From contig JAVIYP010000005.1 in the NCBI GenBank assembly GCA_031323845.1, positions 1-64,000 of the forward strand: 64,000 bases of DNA, given 5' to 3'. Within the stretch, counting starts at the first letter, position 1, and each line of letters begins with the position of its first letter. A program made the position numbers and the translations under genes. The notes below the pieces were generated by a model. That model did no database searches, was not told the DNA's origin, and saw nothing but the letters and a program-made list of their open reading frames with translations. The DNA is from PUPG01 sp031323845 (GTDB taxonomy: Bacteria; Bacteroidota; Bacteroidia; Bacteroidales; UBA7960). Positions 40,784-49,068 of the stretch are shown piece by piece.

Positions 40784-43459
40784 ATGGGCAGCAACAAGAC
40801 TATGGAACACGCACAGCAAGGACAAAGCCAGCAACCGGAAACCGGAAATATTTACGATCAGGTCCTGGACAACAGAACTCAGCCACAGGCTGAAACGAAG
40901 CAGGATGTGCTGATGTTCCCTGAAGACAATGATCATCCGCTGGTTAAATTCGACTACGACACTGCCCTGAAAAAAGCCACTGCCTATTTTAACGGAGACA
41001 CTCTTGCTGCCGGAGTGTGGGTCAACAAGTACGCATTAAAGGATTCTGAGGGCAACCTTTACGAACAGACACCCGACGACATGCACCGCCGCATTGCCCG
41101 GGAGATTCATCGTATCGAAAAAAAATATCCTGATCCGCTTTCAGAAGACACTCTTTTCAATTTGCTGAAAGACTTCAAATACATTGTGCCCCAGGGCAGT
41201 CCGATGGCCGGCATAGGCAATCCTTTCCAGATTGGATCGCTCTCGAATTGTTTCGTTATCGGCAACAAAGGCACTGCCGATTCTTACGGGGGCATCATGA
41301 AGCTGGATGAAGAACAGGTACAGCTCATGAAAAGACGCGGTGGCGTCGGGCACGACCTTTCGCATATTCGTCCCAAAGGCAGTCCGGTTAAAAACAGTGC
41401 GCTGACCTCAACAGGTCTTGTACCCTTCATGGAGCGCTATTCCAATTCCACCCGTGAAGTGGCCCAGGACGGACGTCGCGGTGCGCTTATGCTGACAGTG
41501 TCCGTTAAACACCCTGATGCTGAAGGCTTTATTGACGCAAAGCTGGAACAGGGAAAAGTGACCGGTGCCAACGTTTCCGTAAAAATCACCGATGATTTCA
41601 TGCAGGCCGTGGTTAACGACGATGATTTCGTGCAGCAGTACCCCATTCATTCCAGTAAGCCGAAATACATAAAGAAGATCAAAGCCAGGGAGTTGTGGAA
41701 CAAGATCGTGCACAATGCGTGGAAATCAGCTGAACCGGGCATTCTGTTCTGGGACACCATAATACGGGAATCCGTGCCCGACAGTTATGCGGATCATGGT
41801 TTTAACACCGTTTCGACAAATCCCTGCGGTGAAATACCGCTTTGTCCCTATGACAGCTGCCGTCTGCTGGCCATCAACCTTTACGGCTACGTGAAACATC
41901 CCTTCACGAATAAAGCCAGCTTTGACTTCGAGCTGTTCAAAGAACATGTTGCCCATGCGCAACGCATGATGGATGACATCATTGACCTTGAGCTTGAGAA
42001 AATCGACAACATCCTAAGAAAAATTGAAGCAGACCCGGAGGAAGCGGGGGTTAAGGAAGTAGAGCGTAACTTATGGTTAAAGATCCGGAATAAGTGCATT
42101 GAAGGCCGGCGTACAGGGATCGGCATTACCGCCGAAGGGGATATGCTTGCCGCCCTTGGTTACAGGTATGGCACCAATGAAGCCACCGACTTTTCTGTGA
42201 AGGTTCATAAAACATTAGCTCTTGAGGCCTACCGCTCATCCGTAAGGCTGGCCGCCTCCAGGGGCGCTTTCCCGCTCTATGACAGCAAAAAAGAAGAAAC
42301 CAACCCCTTCATACAACGGCTAAGGGAGGCCGACCCGGAACTTTACCAGGAAATGCTGACCAGCGGCAGGCGCAACATCGCACTGCTGACCATAGCGCCA
42401 ACAGGCAGCGTCTCCATTCTGACCCAAACCACCTCAGGTATTGAGCCTGTGTTCATGGTTGCTTACAAGCGAAGAAGAAAAGTAAATCCGAACGATAAAA
42501 ATGTCCGTGTTGATTTTGTTGATGAAGTAGGCGATCACTGGGAGGAATATAATGTGTTCCATCACAAGTTCTTTGACTGGCTTACTATTAACAATTTTGA
42601 TGTGGAGGAAGTGAAGCACATGAAAGACGCTGAACTGCAGGACATCATTCACAGGTCTCCTTACTACAAGGCTACCGCAAACGATGTTGACTGGGTGGCC
42701 AAGGTCCACATGCAGGGTGCTGTCCAGAAATGGGTTGATCACTCCATCAGCGTCACCGTTAATGTGCCCGGAGACGTCACTGAAGAGCTGGTGGGAGAGA
42801 TTTATAAAACCGGTTGGGAAAGTGGCTGTAAAGGCATTACGGTGTATCGTGACGGATCACGCTCAGGAGTCCTGGTAAAAGACAGCAAAAAAGACAAGCA
42901 CAAGGAATTCAAGGAGACAGAGGCGCCCAAAAGGCCCAAGGTGCTTGAAGCAGAAATCGTTCGTTTCAATAATGACACTGAAAAATGGGTTGCTGTTGTA
43001 GGACTGCTCCACGATCGCCCTTATGAAATTTTCACCGGGAAAGCAGACGGTTTCTACCTGCCCCCGGATATTGTCAAAGGCTGGGTAATTAAAAACAAAC
43101 TCGAGACAGGAGAAAAACGCTACGATTTCCAGTTTCAGGACAAAGACGGCTATAAAGTGACCATCGAAGGGCTGTCGCGCTCCTTTCACAAGGAATACTG
43201 GAACTATGCCAAGCTGATCTCCGGGGTGTTGCGCCATGGTATGCCGATCCCGTCGGTTGTTGACGTAATTGAGGACCTCAGCTTACACAGTGATCGCCTG
43301 CATACCTGGAAGAACGGCGTGGCCCGTGCCCTGAAAAAGTTCATAGCTGACGGCACAAAAGCCAAAGGCCGCATCTGTAACAACTGCAACCAGGATTCAG
43401 TAATTTACCAGGAAGGATGCCTGACGTGCACTTCCTGCGGTGAAAGCAAGTGCGGATAA
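40784..43459 (+). CDS. nrdJ: Adenosylcobalamin-dependent (class II) ribonucleoside reductase
   Basis: The 891-residue enzyme reduces ribonucleotides with a B12-derived radical, without oxygen dependence. The start was set at ATG 40784, with ATG 40802 possible. The N-terminal region has QGSPMAGIGNPFQIGSLSNCFVIG; the barrel has RRGGVGHDLSHIRPKGSPV, the active-site finger NPCGEIPLCPYDSC with Cys348, and IAPTGSVSILTQTTSGIEP. The C-terminus (about 860-891) has a zinc-type CNNCNQ...CLTCTSCGESKCG motif that carries redox thiols. Residues 1-40 are Gln-rich and not conserved. Prior presence of B12 uptake or synthesis is implied but not seen here. Confidence 0.95.
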   Translation: MGSNKTMEHAQQGQSQQPETGNIYDQVLDNRTQPQAETKQDVLMFPEDNDHPLVKFDYDTALKKATAYFNGDTLAAGVWVNKYALKDSEGNLYEQTPDDMHRRIAREIHRIEKKYPDPLSEDTLFNLLKDFKYIVPQGSPMAGIGNPFQIGSLSNCFVIGNKGTADSYGGIMKLDEEQVQLMKRRGGVGHDLSHIRPKGSPVKNSALTSTGLVPFMERYSNSTREVAQDGRRGALMLTVSVKHPDAEGFIDAKLEQGKVTGANVSVKITDDFMQAVVNDDDFVQQYPIHSSKPKYIKKIKARELWNKIVHNAWKSAEPGILFWDTIIRESVPDSYADHGFNTVSTNPCGEIPLCPYDSCRLLAINLYGYVKHPFTNKASFDFELFKEHVAHAQRMMDDIIDLELEKIDNILRKIEADPEEAGVKEVERNLWLKIRNKCIEGRRTGIGITAEGDMLAALGYRYGTNEATDFSVKVHKTLALEAYRSSVRLAASRGAFPLYDSKKEETNPFIQRLREADPELYQEMLTSGRRNIALLTIAPTGSVSILTQTTSGIEPVFMVAYKRRRKVNPNDKNVRVDFVDEVGDHWEEYNVFHHKFFDWLTINNFDVEEVKHMKDAELQDIIHRSPYYKATANDVDWVAKVHMQGAVQKWVDHSISVTVNVPGDVTEELVGEIYKTGWESGCKGITVYRDGSRSGVLVKDSKKDKHKEFKETEAPKRPKVLEAEIVRFNNDTEKWVAVVGLLHDRPYEIFTGKADGFYLPPDIVKGWVIKNKLETGEKRYDFQFQDKDGYKVTIEGLSRSFHKEYWNYAKLISGVLRHGMPIPSVVDVIEDLSLHSDRLHTWKNGVARALKKFIADGTKAKGRICNNCNQDSVIYQEGCLTCTSCGESKCG

Positions 43460-43473
43460 TTTGTATTTTCTGT

Positions 43474-45060
43474 TTAGCCCAGGTAGATAAACTCCCCTAC
43501 TCCAATGGGGATGTTGAATATATACCATACAAAGAGCAGTACCACCCACATAATGAACAGGATCACCGCGTAGGGCACCAGCATTGACACAATGGTTCCT
43601 ATGCCGATGTTCTTGTTGTATTTATGTATCCAGCCCAGCAGCAGCGGGAAATAAACGTACAGCGGGGTAACGCAGTTCGTGATGGAGTCGCCGATGCGGT
43701 ACATCAGCTGAACAAAAGCGGGGCTGTAATTCAGCTGTGCCAGCATCGGAATAAAGATGGGGGCAAATATGGCCCATTTTGCCGAACCGCTGCCGAGAAA
43801 GATGTTCAGCACCGCCACCAGTATCATAAACACAATAAAGAGCAGAGGCCCTGTCAGACCGGTTGATTTCAGAAAGTCTGCCCCGGTAATGGCCAGTATG
43901 GTGTCAAGGTTCGACCAGCTGAAGAGGTTGATGAACTGGGCCACGATAAGCATAAGCACGATATAGCCGGACAGTTCTTTCATGCCATGCTCCATTTGCT
44001 GCAGTATGTCGTTGGGCTTTTTGATGGCGCCTACTGCCTTGCCATAGAAGTATCCCGGAATGGCAAAGGCAAAGAACAATATTGGTATAAGACCTCTCAG
44101 GAAGGGAGAGGGCACCAGTCCGCCGGTTTCCTGGTTTCGCAGCGGGGCACCGGTGGGGGCTACCAGGAGAATGATCACAACCGCATACACCAGGAAGGCC
44201 CATCCGGCGCGTTTCAGTCCCCTGTGTTCATCGGGCGACAAGGTGCCATCATGCACTTCATGGTCAAATGCACCCAGGATCTCGAACCTGGCCGCACGCG
44301 GGATGGTGTAGCGCTTTGCAATAAATGCGCCGCCGAAGGCAAGCAGCACCGTGGAGGCTATCATAAAATACCAATTGGCCGTGGCGCTCACCTCCTGGCC
44401 ACCGGGCATGTGCTGGGTTATTTCGGTACTGATACCCGCCAGCAACACGTCGGTACCGGCAATAAAGAAGTTTGCCGTAAAGCCTGCTGTTGCTCCCGCA
44501 TAGCCCGCAATCAGTCCGGCGATGGGATTAAGCCCCATCTGGGTAAAGATCAGGGCTGCTATGGGCGGCACGATCACAATGCCGGCATCAGAACCAATAT
44601 TTCCGCATGCCCCAATGATGAAGATCACGGGCAGGACCACCTTTTTGGGCACCGAAAAAGCCACCGTTCGCAAGGCTACGGCCAGCAATCCGCTGCGCTC
44701 AGCAATGGAAACCCCCATGAGCATTACCAATACCAGGCCAAAGGGAGCAAAATGGGCAAAGTTGGTAACCACCTCCTGTAAAAAACGACGCAGTCCTTCA
44801 CCGGAGATCAAATTCTCAGCTTCCACCAGTGAGCCGTCGTCGGGATGAATGGCGCTGACACCAAACATCGCCGTTACCCAGCTCAACGCAATGATGAGCA
44901 CACAAATCCAGACAAAAATCCAGAAAGGGTGCGGCAGCTTATTCCCCATGCGCTCTATCCACCTTAATATGCCGTTGGAGGTTTCACCGGTTGAATTCTC
45001 CGGCGACTTTGTTTCATTTACAGCTTTGGCAGTCTGCCTGTCTTTGTCGTTCTGTGCCAT
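43474..45060 (-). CDS. AbgT-family transporter
   Basis: The 528-residue inner-membrane protein has about 11-13 TM segments after a hydrophilic 30-residue N-terminus. LPHPFWIFVWICV, NFAHFAPFGLVLVMLMGVSIAERSG, ACGNIGSDAGIVIVPPIAALIF and the re-entrant-loop segment GSGSAKWAIFAPIFIPML are AbgT signatures. Characterised members import p-aminobenzoyl-glutamate or export sulphonamides/PABA; the direction here is unknown. It is convergent with nrdJ, 14 bp apart, and is followed upstream by the bidirectional terminator that ends the EF-G2 gene. Confidence 0.92.
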   Translation of the reverse strand: MAQNDKDRQTAKAVNETKSPENSTGETSNGILRWIERMGNKLPHPFWIFVWICVLIIALSWVTAMFGVSAIHPDDGSLVEAENLISGEGLRRFLQEVVTNFAHFAPFGLVLVMLMGVSIAERSGLLAVALRTVAFSVPKKVVLPVIFIIGACGNIGSDAGIVIVPPIAALIFTQMGLNPIAGLIAGYAGATAGFTANFFIAGTDVLLAGISTEITQHMPGGQEVSATANWYFMIASTVLLAFGGAFIAKRYTIPRAARFEILGAFDHEVHDGTLSPDEHRGLKRAGWAFLVYAVVIILLVAPTGAPLRNQETGGLVPSPFLRGLIPILFFAFAIPGYFYGKAVGAIKKPNDILQQMEHGMKELSGYIVLMLIVAQFINLFSWSNLDTILAITGADFLKSTGLTGPLLFIVFMILVAVLNIFLGSGSAKWAIFAPIFIPMLAQLNYSPAFVQLMYRIGDSITNCVTPLYVYFPLLLGWIHKYNKNIGIGTIVSMLVPYAVILFIMWVVLLFVWYIFNIPIGVGEFIYLG

Positions 45061-45198
45061 AATAATCCTTTATTGATGAAATCATTTGCGTTACGAAAAA
45101 CATACCGGATAACTCACGTATTTTGCCGGCCTTACAGGTATGGGCAAAAATACTATTTTCGGTGAAACACAGGGTTTTTTTTTACTAATCATAAAAAA

Positions 45199-45226
45199 AC
45201 CCGGTGCCTGGGCACCGGGTTTTTCA
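45199..45226. terminator. Terminator after the EF-G2 gene
   Basis: AACCCGGTGCC pairs with GGCACCGGGTT around a minimal loop, with an A-run on one side and a T-run on the other. It ends leftward transcription of the EF-G2 gene 19 bp after its stop and would work in both directions. Confidence 0.85.
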
Positions 45227-45244
45227 GAAGGAATACGAAAATGG

Positions 45245-47380
45245 TTATTCGTCTTCTTTTTGCTCTTCCTCATAAGCCTTAAGCAGCTGATCCTGAACAT
45301 CTGAAGGCACCTGCTGATACTCGGCAAACTTCATTCCGTAAGTTGCACGACCTGAGGTCAGCGAGCTGAGGCTTGTTGAATAGCGGTTCATTTCTGCGAG
45401 AGGAACCTTGGCCTTGATCCGCTGATAATTGCCCTCGCTTTCCATACCCATGATCAGCGCACGACGGCCCTGAAGGTCGGTCATCACATCACCCATTTTC
45501 TCTTCGGGAACCATCACCTCTACATCATAAATAGGTTCCATAATCTTTGGACCGGCATTTTTAAAGGCATCTTTAAAAGCATTTCGGCCTGCCAGTTTGA
45601 ATGAAATCTCGTTAGAGTCAACCGGATGCATTTTCCCATCATAGATGTTGACAATGATATCGCGGGCATAAGACCCTGTCAGAGGCCCTTCTTCCATTTT
45701 TTCCATCACCCCTTTAAGGATGGCCGGCATAAACCGCGCATCGATCGATCCGCCAACGATGCAGTTATTAAACACCAGTTTCCCTCCCCAGGGCAAGTCA
45801 TGCACGTCCTGTTTTCTTACAGGGAATTCGGTCTGATTGGGTTTTCCTTCCTCATAAGGCTCTATCATCATAAAGACCTCGCCAAACTGGCCGGCACCAC
45901 CCGATTGTTTCTTGTGGCGATAGCTTGACTTTGCATCTTTGGTGATGGTTTCGCGGTAGGGTATTTTCGGCGAGAAAAATTCCACGTCAATCTTATGCAG
46001 GTGTTCCAGCATCCACTTGGCCACGTTCAGATGCATTTCGCCCTGACCTGAAAGGATCATCTGCTTGAGCTCTTTCGATTGTTCAAACAGCAGCGTGGGG
46101 TCAATGTTGTTCATTTCCCTGAGCACGGTGCCAAGCTTTTCCTCATCACCGGTGGTTTTGGCTTTGACGGCCATTCTGTATTTCGGATTCGGAAATACGA
46201 TGGGCGTCACTGTTACACCCTGATTTTTGGATCCGGTGAGGGTGTTGTTGGTGTTGGTGTCTTTCAGCTTTATGGTCGCGGCAATGTCGCCAGGCATGAT
46301 TTTCTCAATTTTTTGCCTGTTCTTGCCGGCCACCAGGAAGAGTTGTGAAAGGCGTTCTTTTGATGACGTCTGGGAGTTGATCAGGTCGGCCGATTCGGCA
46401 ACGGCGCCCTCATAAACCTTAAAGAACGAAAGTTCGCCCAGGTGGGGCTCAACGGCGGTTTTGAATACGAATACCACCGGGTCTTTCTTTTCGTCAAAGC
46501 CGAACTCATTGCCCTTTTCATCCCTGGTCGTTTCCACTTCGCTTGGCGCGGGAAGGTTTTCGGTGATGAATTCCATAAAGCGCAAGACGCCCTGGTTGTT
46601 TTTTGCAGAAGCACACATGATCGGGAACATCGTGCGCGTGGCGATACCAAGGTTGATCCCTTTCGCCAGTTCTTCTCCGGAAAGGGTTCCGTTTTCAAAG
46701 AACGCTTCCATCAAAGCTTCATCACTCTCAGCAGCCGCTTCAATGATGGCGTTGCGGTATTCTTCAGCCTTATCCGCTTCATCTGCAGGGATCTCGGCCT
46801 CTTCTGCTTTTCCGCCGCCGACCGGAAACTTAAGCAGTTTCATCTTGAGAACATCAACAACACTGTCAAATCCGTGTCCTGCATTTACCGGGTATTGGGC
46901 AATCATTACCCGCTCGCCGAACTGTGCTTTCATTTGCCGGACAGCCTCATCGAAGTTGGCCTTTTCATGCTCCAGCTGGTTCATCAGGAACACAATGGGT
47001 TTATCCATAGCCTTGACGTGCCGCCAGGTAATCTCTGTTCCAACCTCCACGCCATTCTGGGAGTTAATCAGCATCACTGCAGTATCTGCCACTTTCAGTG
47101 CAGCAATCACCTCTCCGATAAAGTCGTCGAAGCCGGGTGCATCAATGATGTTTATTTTTTTTCCTGCATGTTCGGCATACATTACGGTTGAGCTGACAGA
47201 AGCCTGTCGTTCAAGTTCTACCTCCCGGTAATCCGAAACCGTGTTCTTGTCATCCACGGTACCCCTTCTTTTAATTATGCCGCCCTCAAACAGCATAGCC
47301 TCGGCAAGGGTGGTTTTTCCTGCCTTGGCGCCACCAACGAGGGCAATATTCTTTAATTCACTGGTCTGATAAACTTTCAT
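45245..47380 (-). CDS. fusA2: EF-G paralogue EF-G2 with degenerate GTPase domain
   Basis: The 711-residue protein has all EF-G domains (G domain to about 280, then II-V with QSGGAGQFGEVFMMIEP and SEGNYQRIKAKVPLAEMNRYSTSLSSLTSGRATY), but the G motifs have drifted. G1 is GGAKAGKTT (16-24). G3 is DAPGF (80-84), with Phe where the catalytic His of DTPGH should be. G4 is NQLE (134-137) instead of NKMD, losing the Asp that reads guanine. Switch I lacks the E-R-G-I-T block. This matches Bacteroides thetaiotaomicron EF-G2, reported to support translation without GTP hydrolysis during carbon limitation. True EF-G is presumably elsewhere. Confidence 0.9.
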   Translation of the reverse strand: MKVYQTSELKNIALVGGAKAGKTTLAEAMLFEGGIIKRRGTVDDKNTVSDYREVELERQASVSSTVMYAEHAGKKINIIDAPGFDDFIGEVIAALKVADTAVMLINSQNGVEVGTEITWRHVKAMDKPIVFLMNQLEHEKANFDEAVRQMKAQFGERVMIAQYPVNAGHGFDSVVDVLKMKLLKFPVGGGKAEEAEIPADEADKAEEYRNAIIEAAAESDEALMEAFFENGTLSGEELAKGINLGIATRTMFPIMCASAKNNQGVLRFMEFITENLPAPSEVETTRDEKGNEFGFDEKKDPVVFVFKTAVEPHLGELSFFKVYEGAVAESADLINSQTSSKERLSQLFLVAGKNRQKIEKIMPGDIAATIKLKDTNTNNTLTGSKNQGVTVTPIVFPNPKYRMAVKAKTTGDEEKLGTVLREMNNIDPTLLFEQSKELKQMILSGQGEMHLNVAKWMLEHLHKIDVEFFSPKIPYRETITKDAKSSYRHKKQSGGAGQFGEVFMMIEPYEEGKPNQTEFPVRKQDVHDLPWGGKLVFNNCIVGGSIDARFMPAILKGVMEKMEEGPLTGSYARDIIVNIYDGKMHPVDSNEISFKLAGRNAFKDAFKNAGPKIMEPIYDVEVMVPEEKMGDVMTDLQGRRALIMGMESEGNYQRIKAKVPLAEMNRYSTSLSSLTSGRATYGMKFAEYQQVPSDVQDQLLKAYEEEQKEDE

Positions 47381-47414
47381 GATACTTGTACGATATTAAA
47401 GGGTTATATTAGTA

Positions 47415-47450
47415 TTGATTGTTCGTTCTCTGTTGATTGCCAGTTCTCTG
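47415..47450. repeat. Two tandem 18-bp repeats upstream of the EF-G2 gene
   Basis: TTGATTGTTCGTTCTCTG (47415-47432) is followed immediately by TTGATTGCCAGTTCTCTG (47433-47450), which differs at three positions. They lie 35-70 bp before the EF-G2 start codon, in its leader or promoter region. The style resembles the dispersed word-like repeats elsewhere in the window. Confidence 0.55.
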
Positions 47451-47559
47451 TTTTTTGACAACTGGAGCTTCCCTGGGCAGCCATTTCCGGGAGCGGCCAA
47501 AGTTAAGAAAAAAAGCCGGACGCCGTGATAAAAAACAAAAATAAATGGTGCTTAACTGC

Positions 47560-48474
47560 CTATATGGCAAATGATACCAGTTTAAGGAAGTCGTTTACCC
47601 GGGTCCTGATATCTTCCTGGTTGATTTCTGACAGCCTTTTGGTGCCGAATTTTTCCACAACGAAGCTGGCCAGGGCGGAGCCATATATTACGGCTTTTTT
47701 CATGTTTTCGAACGAAACATCGCCGGTTTTGGTGAGATACCCCATAAAGCCTCCGGCGAATGCGTCTCCTGCACCTGTAGGGTCCTTTACTTCTTCAAGC
47801 GGAAGGGCCGGTGCGTGGAAGATCTGCTCTCCATAAAAGAGTAACGCCCCGTATTCTCCCCGCTTAACAATGACGATGCGCGGCCCCCTGGCCTGAATGC
47901 TGCGGGCAGCGCGCACCAGCGAGTATTCTCCCGACAACTGTCGCGCTTCTTCTTCATTTACCGCAAGGACATCCACCATGCCAATCACCTCCAACAGGTC
48001 ATCCAGGGCGGTGTTCATCCAGAAATTCATGGTGTCCATGCAAATGAGCTGCGGATGGCCGGCTATCTGTTGTATCACTTTTTTCTGAATGCACGGTGTG
48101 AGGTTGCCCAGCATGACAAAACGGCTGTTGCGGTAATGTGAGGGCAAGACCGGATCAAAGCCCGCAAGCACATTAAGTTCGGTACATAGCGTGTCGCGGT
48201 TGTTCATGTTGTTGTGATAGCGACCCGACCAGAAAAACGTTTTTTCTTCGGGTATGATTTTAATCCCTGAGATATCAATGTTTCGTTTGATGAAAACGTC
48301 AAGAAATTTTTGCGGGAAATCGCCGCCCACAATGGAGACCAGGCGTACATCATTCGTAAGGTGGCTGGCGGCCAACCCTATATAGGTCGCCGCACCTCCC
48401 AGGATTTTCCCGGACTTGTCAGAACATGTTTCTACCCGGTCAAAGGCGACCGTGCCGACTACCAGTAAACTCAT
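47560..48474 (-). CDS. PfkB-family carbohydrate kinase
   Basis: The 304-residue ribokinase-fold enzyme begins SLLVVGTVAFDRVE, has the N-terminal GGAATYIGLAASHL motif, and the C-terminal PfkB signature DPTGAGDAFAGGFMGYL, whose Asp is the catalytic base and whose Gly-rich turn forms the anion hole. AVIYGSALASFVVEKFGT follows. Substrate is unknown; this particular subgroup is conserved in Bacteroidota, often as a lone gene. It starts 1 bp after the flavodoxin stop and is the last gene of the glgA-DUF4270-glmS-flavodoxin-pfkB run. Confidence 0.9.
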   Translation of the reverse strand: MSLLVVGTVAFDRVETCSDKSGKILGGAATYIGLAASHLTNDVRLVSIVGGDFPQKFLDVFIKRNIDISGIKIIPEEKTFFWSGRYHNNMNNRDTLCTELNVLAGFDPVLPSHYRNSRFVMLGNLTPCIQKKVIQQIAGHPQLICMDTMNFWMNTALDDLLEVIGMVDVLAVNEEEARQLSGEYSLVRAARSIQARGPRIVIVKRGEYGALLFYGEQIFHAPALPLEEVKDPTGAGDAFAGGFMGYLTKTGDVSFENMKKAVIYGSALASFVVEKFGTKRLSEINQEDIRTRVNDFLKLVSFAI

Positions 48475-48475
48475 G

Positions 48476-49048
48476 TTATTTGTGGATTTTTACAAGGGTT
48501 TCTGCAACCCGTTTCCCAAGGCCCCGTCCTTTTTCGATAAACCCCGGGTGGATGGGCTCATCGTAGGGGAAAAACTGATTTCCGCGGATGGCAGATGCCC
48601 CGAAAGGTGTGGACCAGTCAGGCCCTCCTATCACAATCATATTAAAGATAAGCATCGACTGCAACAGGTTCATCTGGGTGATCTCTTCGCCCGCCGACAC
48701 TCCGCCGGCCGTTACAAAGGCAGCCCCCAGCTTGTTTTTGAGCGGCTGCCCCTCGAAAGGCCATGAAGCAATGAACTCAGCTATCCTGGGAGAAACATTG
48801 GCGTTGTACACCGGGCTTCCGACAATAATGGCACCGGCCTGCAAGACCTCTTCAATACTGATCTCATCAACGGACCTGAGCACTACCGTAACACCTTCAA
48901 CGGAAAGGGCCCCTTCCTCTACGGCTTTGGCCATGATTTCGGTATTTCCTGTCTCGCTGTGATATACGATCAGCACGGTGGGCTCAACGGCCCACAATGC
49001 AGTAGCCAAAAACAGCGTCATGATACCTGAGCAAACTGTTTTCATCAT
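48476..49048 (-). CDS. Flavodoxin-like/WrbA-type protein with signal peptide
   Basis: The 190-residue protein begins MMKTVCSGIMTLFLATALWA, a convincing Sec signal, and is then a flavodoxin fold. TVLIVYHSETGNTEIMAKAV is the FMN-phosphate loop, GSPVYNANVSP the 50s loop, and AAFVTAGGVSAGEE the 90s loop; GGPDWSTPFGASA resembles the WrbA/NAD(P)H quinone oxidoreductase branch. Flavodoxins are nearly always cytoplasmic, so export is unusual. It lies between glmS and pfkB with gaps of 20 bp and 1 bp, so it is co-transcribed with cytosolic sugar enzymes. Physiological electron partners are unknown. Confidence 0.82.
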   Translation of the reverse strand: MMKTVCSGIMTLFLATALWAVEPTVLIVYHSETGNTEIMAKAVEEGALSVEGVTVVLRSVDEISIEEVLQAGAIIVGSPVYNANVSPRIAEFIASWPFEGQPLKNKLGAAFVTAGGVSAGEEITQMNLLQSMLIFNMIVIGGPDWSTPFGASAIRGNQFFPYDEPIHPGFIEKGRGLGKRVAETLVKIHK

Positions 49049-49068
49049 TGGACTATTGTTTTTAGTTG

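Noticed and set aside
46442..47231. Two long overlapping plus-strand frames
   Set aside because: Both are antisense to the EF-G2 gene and match nothing.
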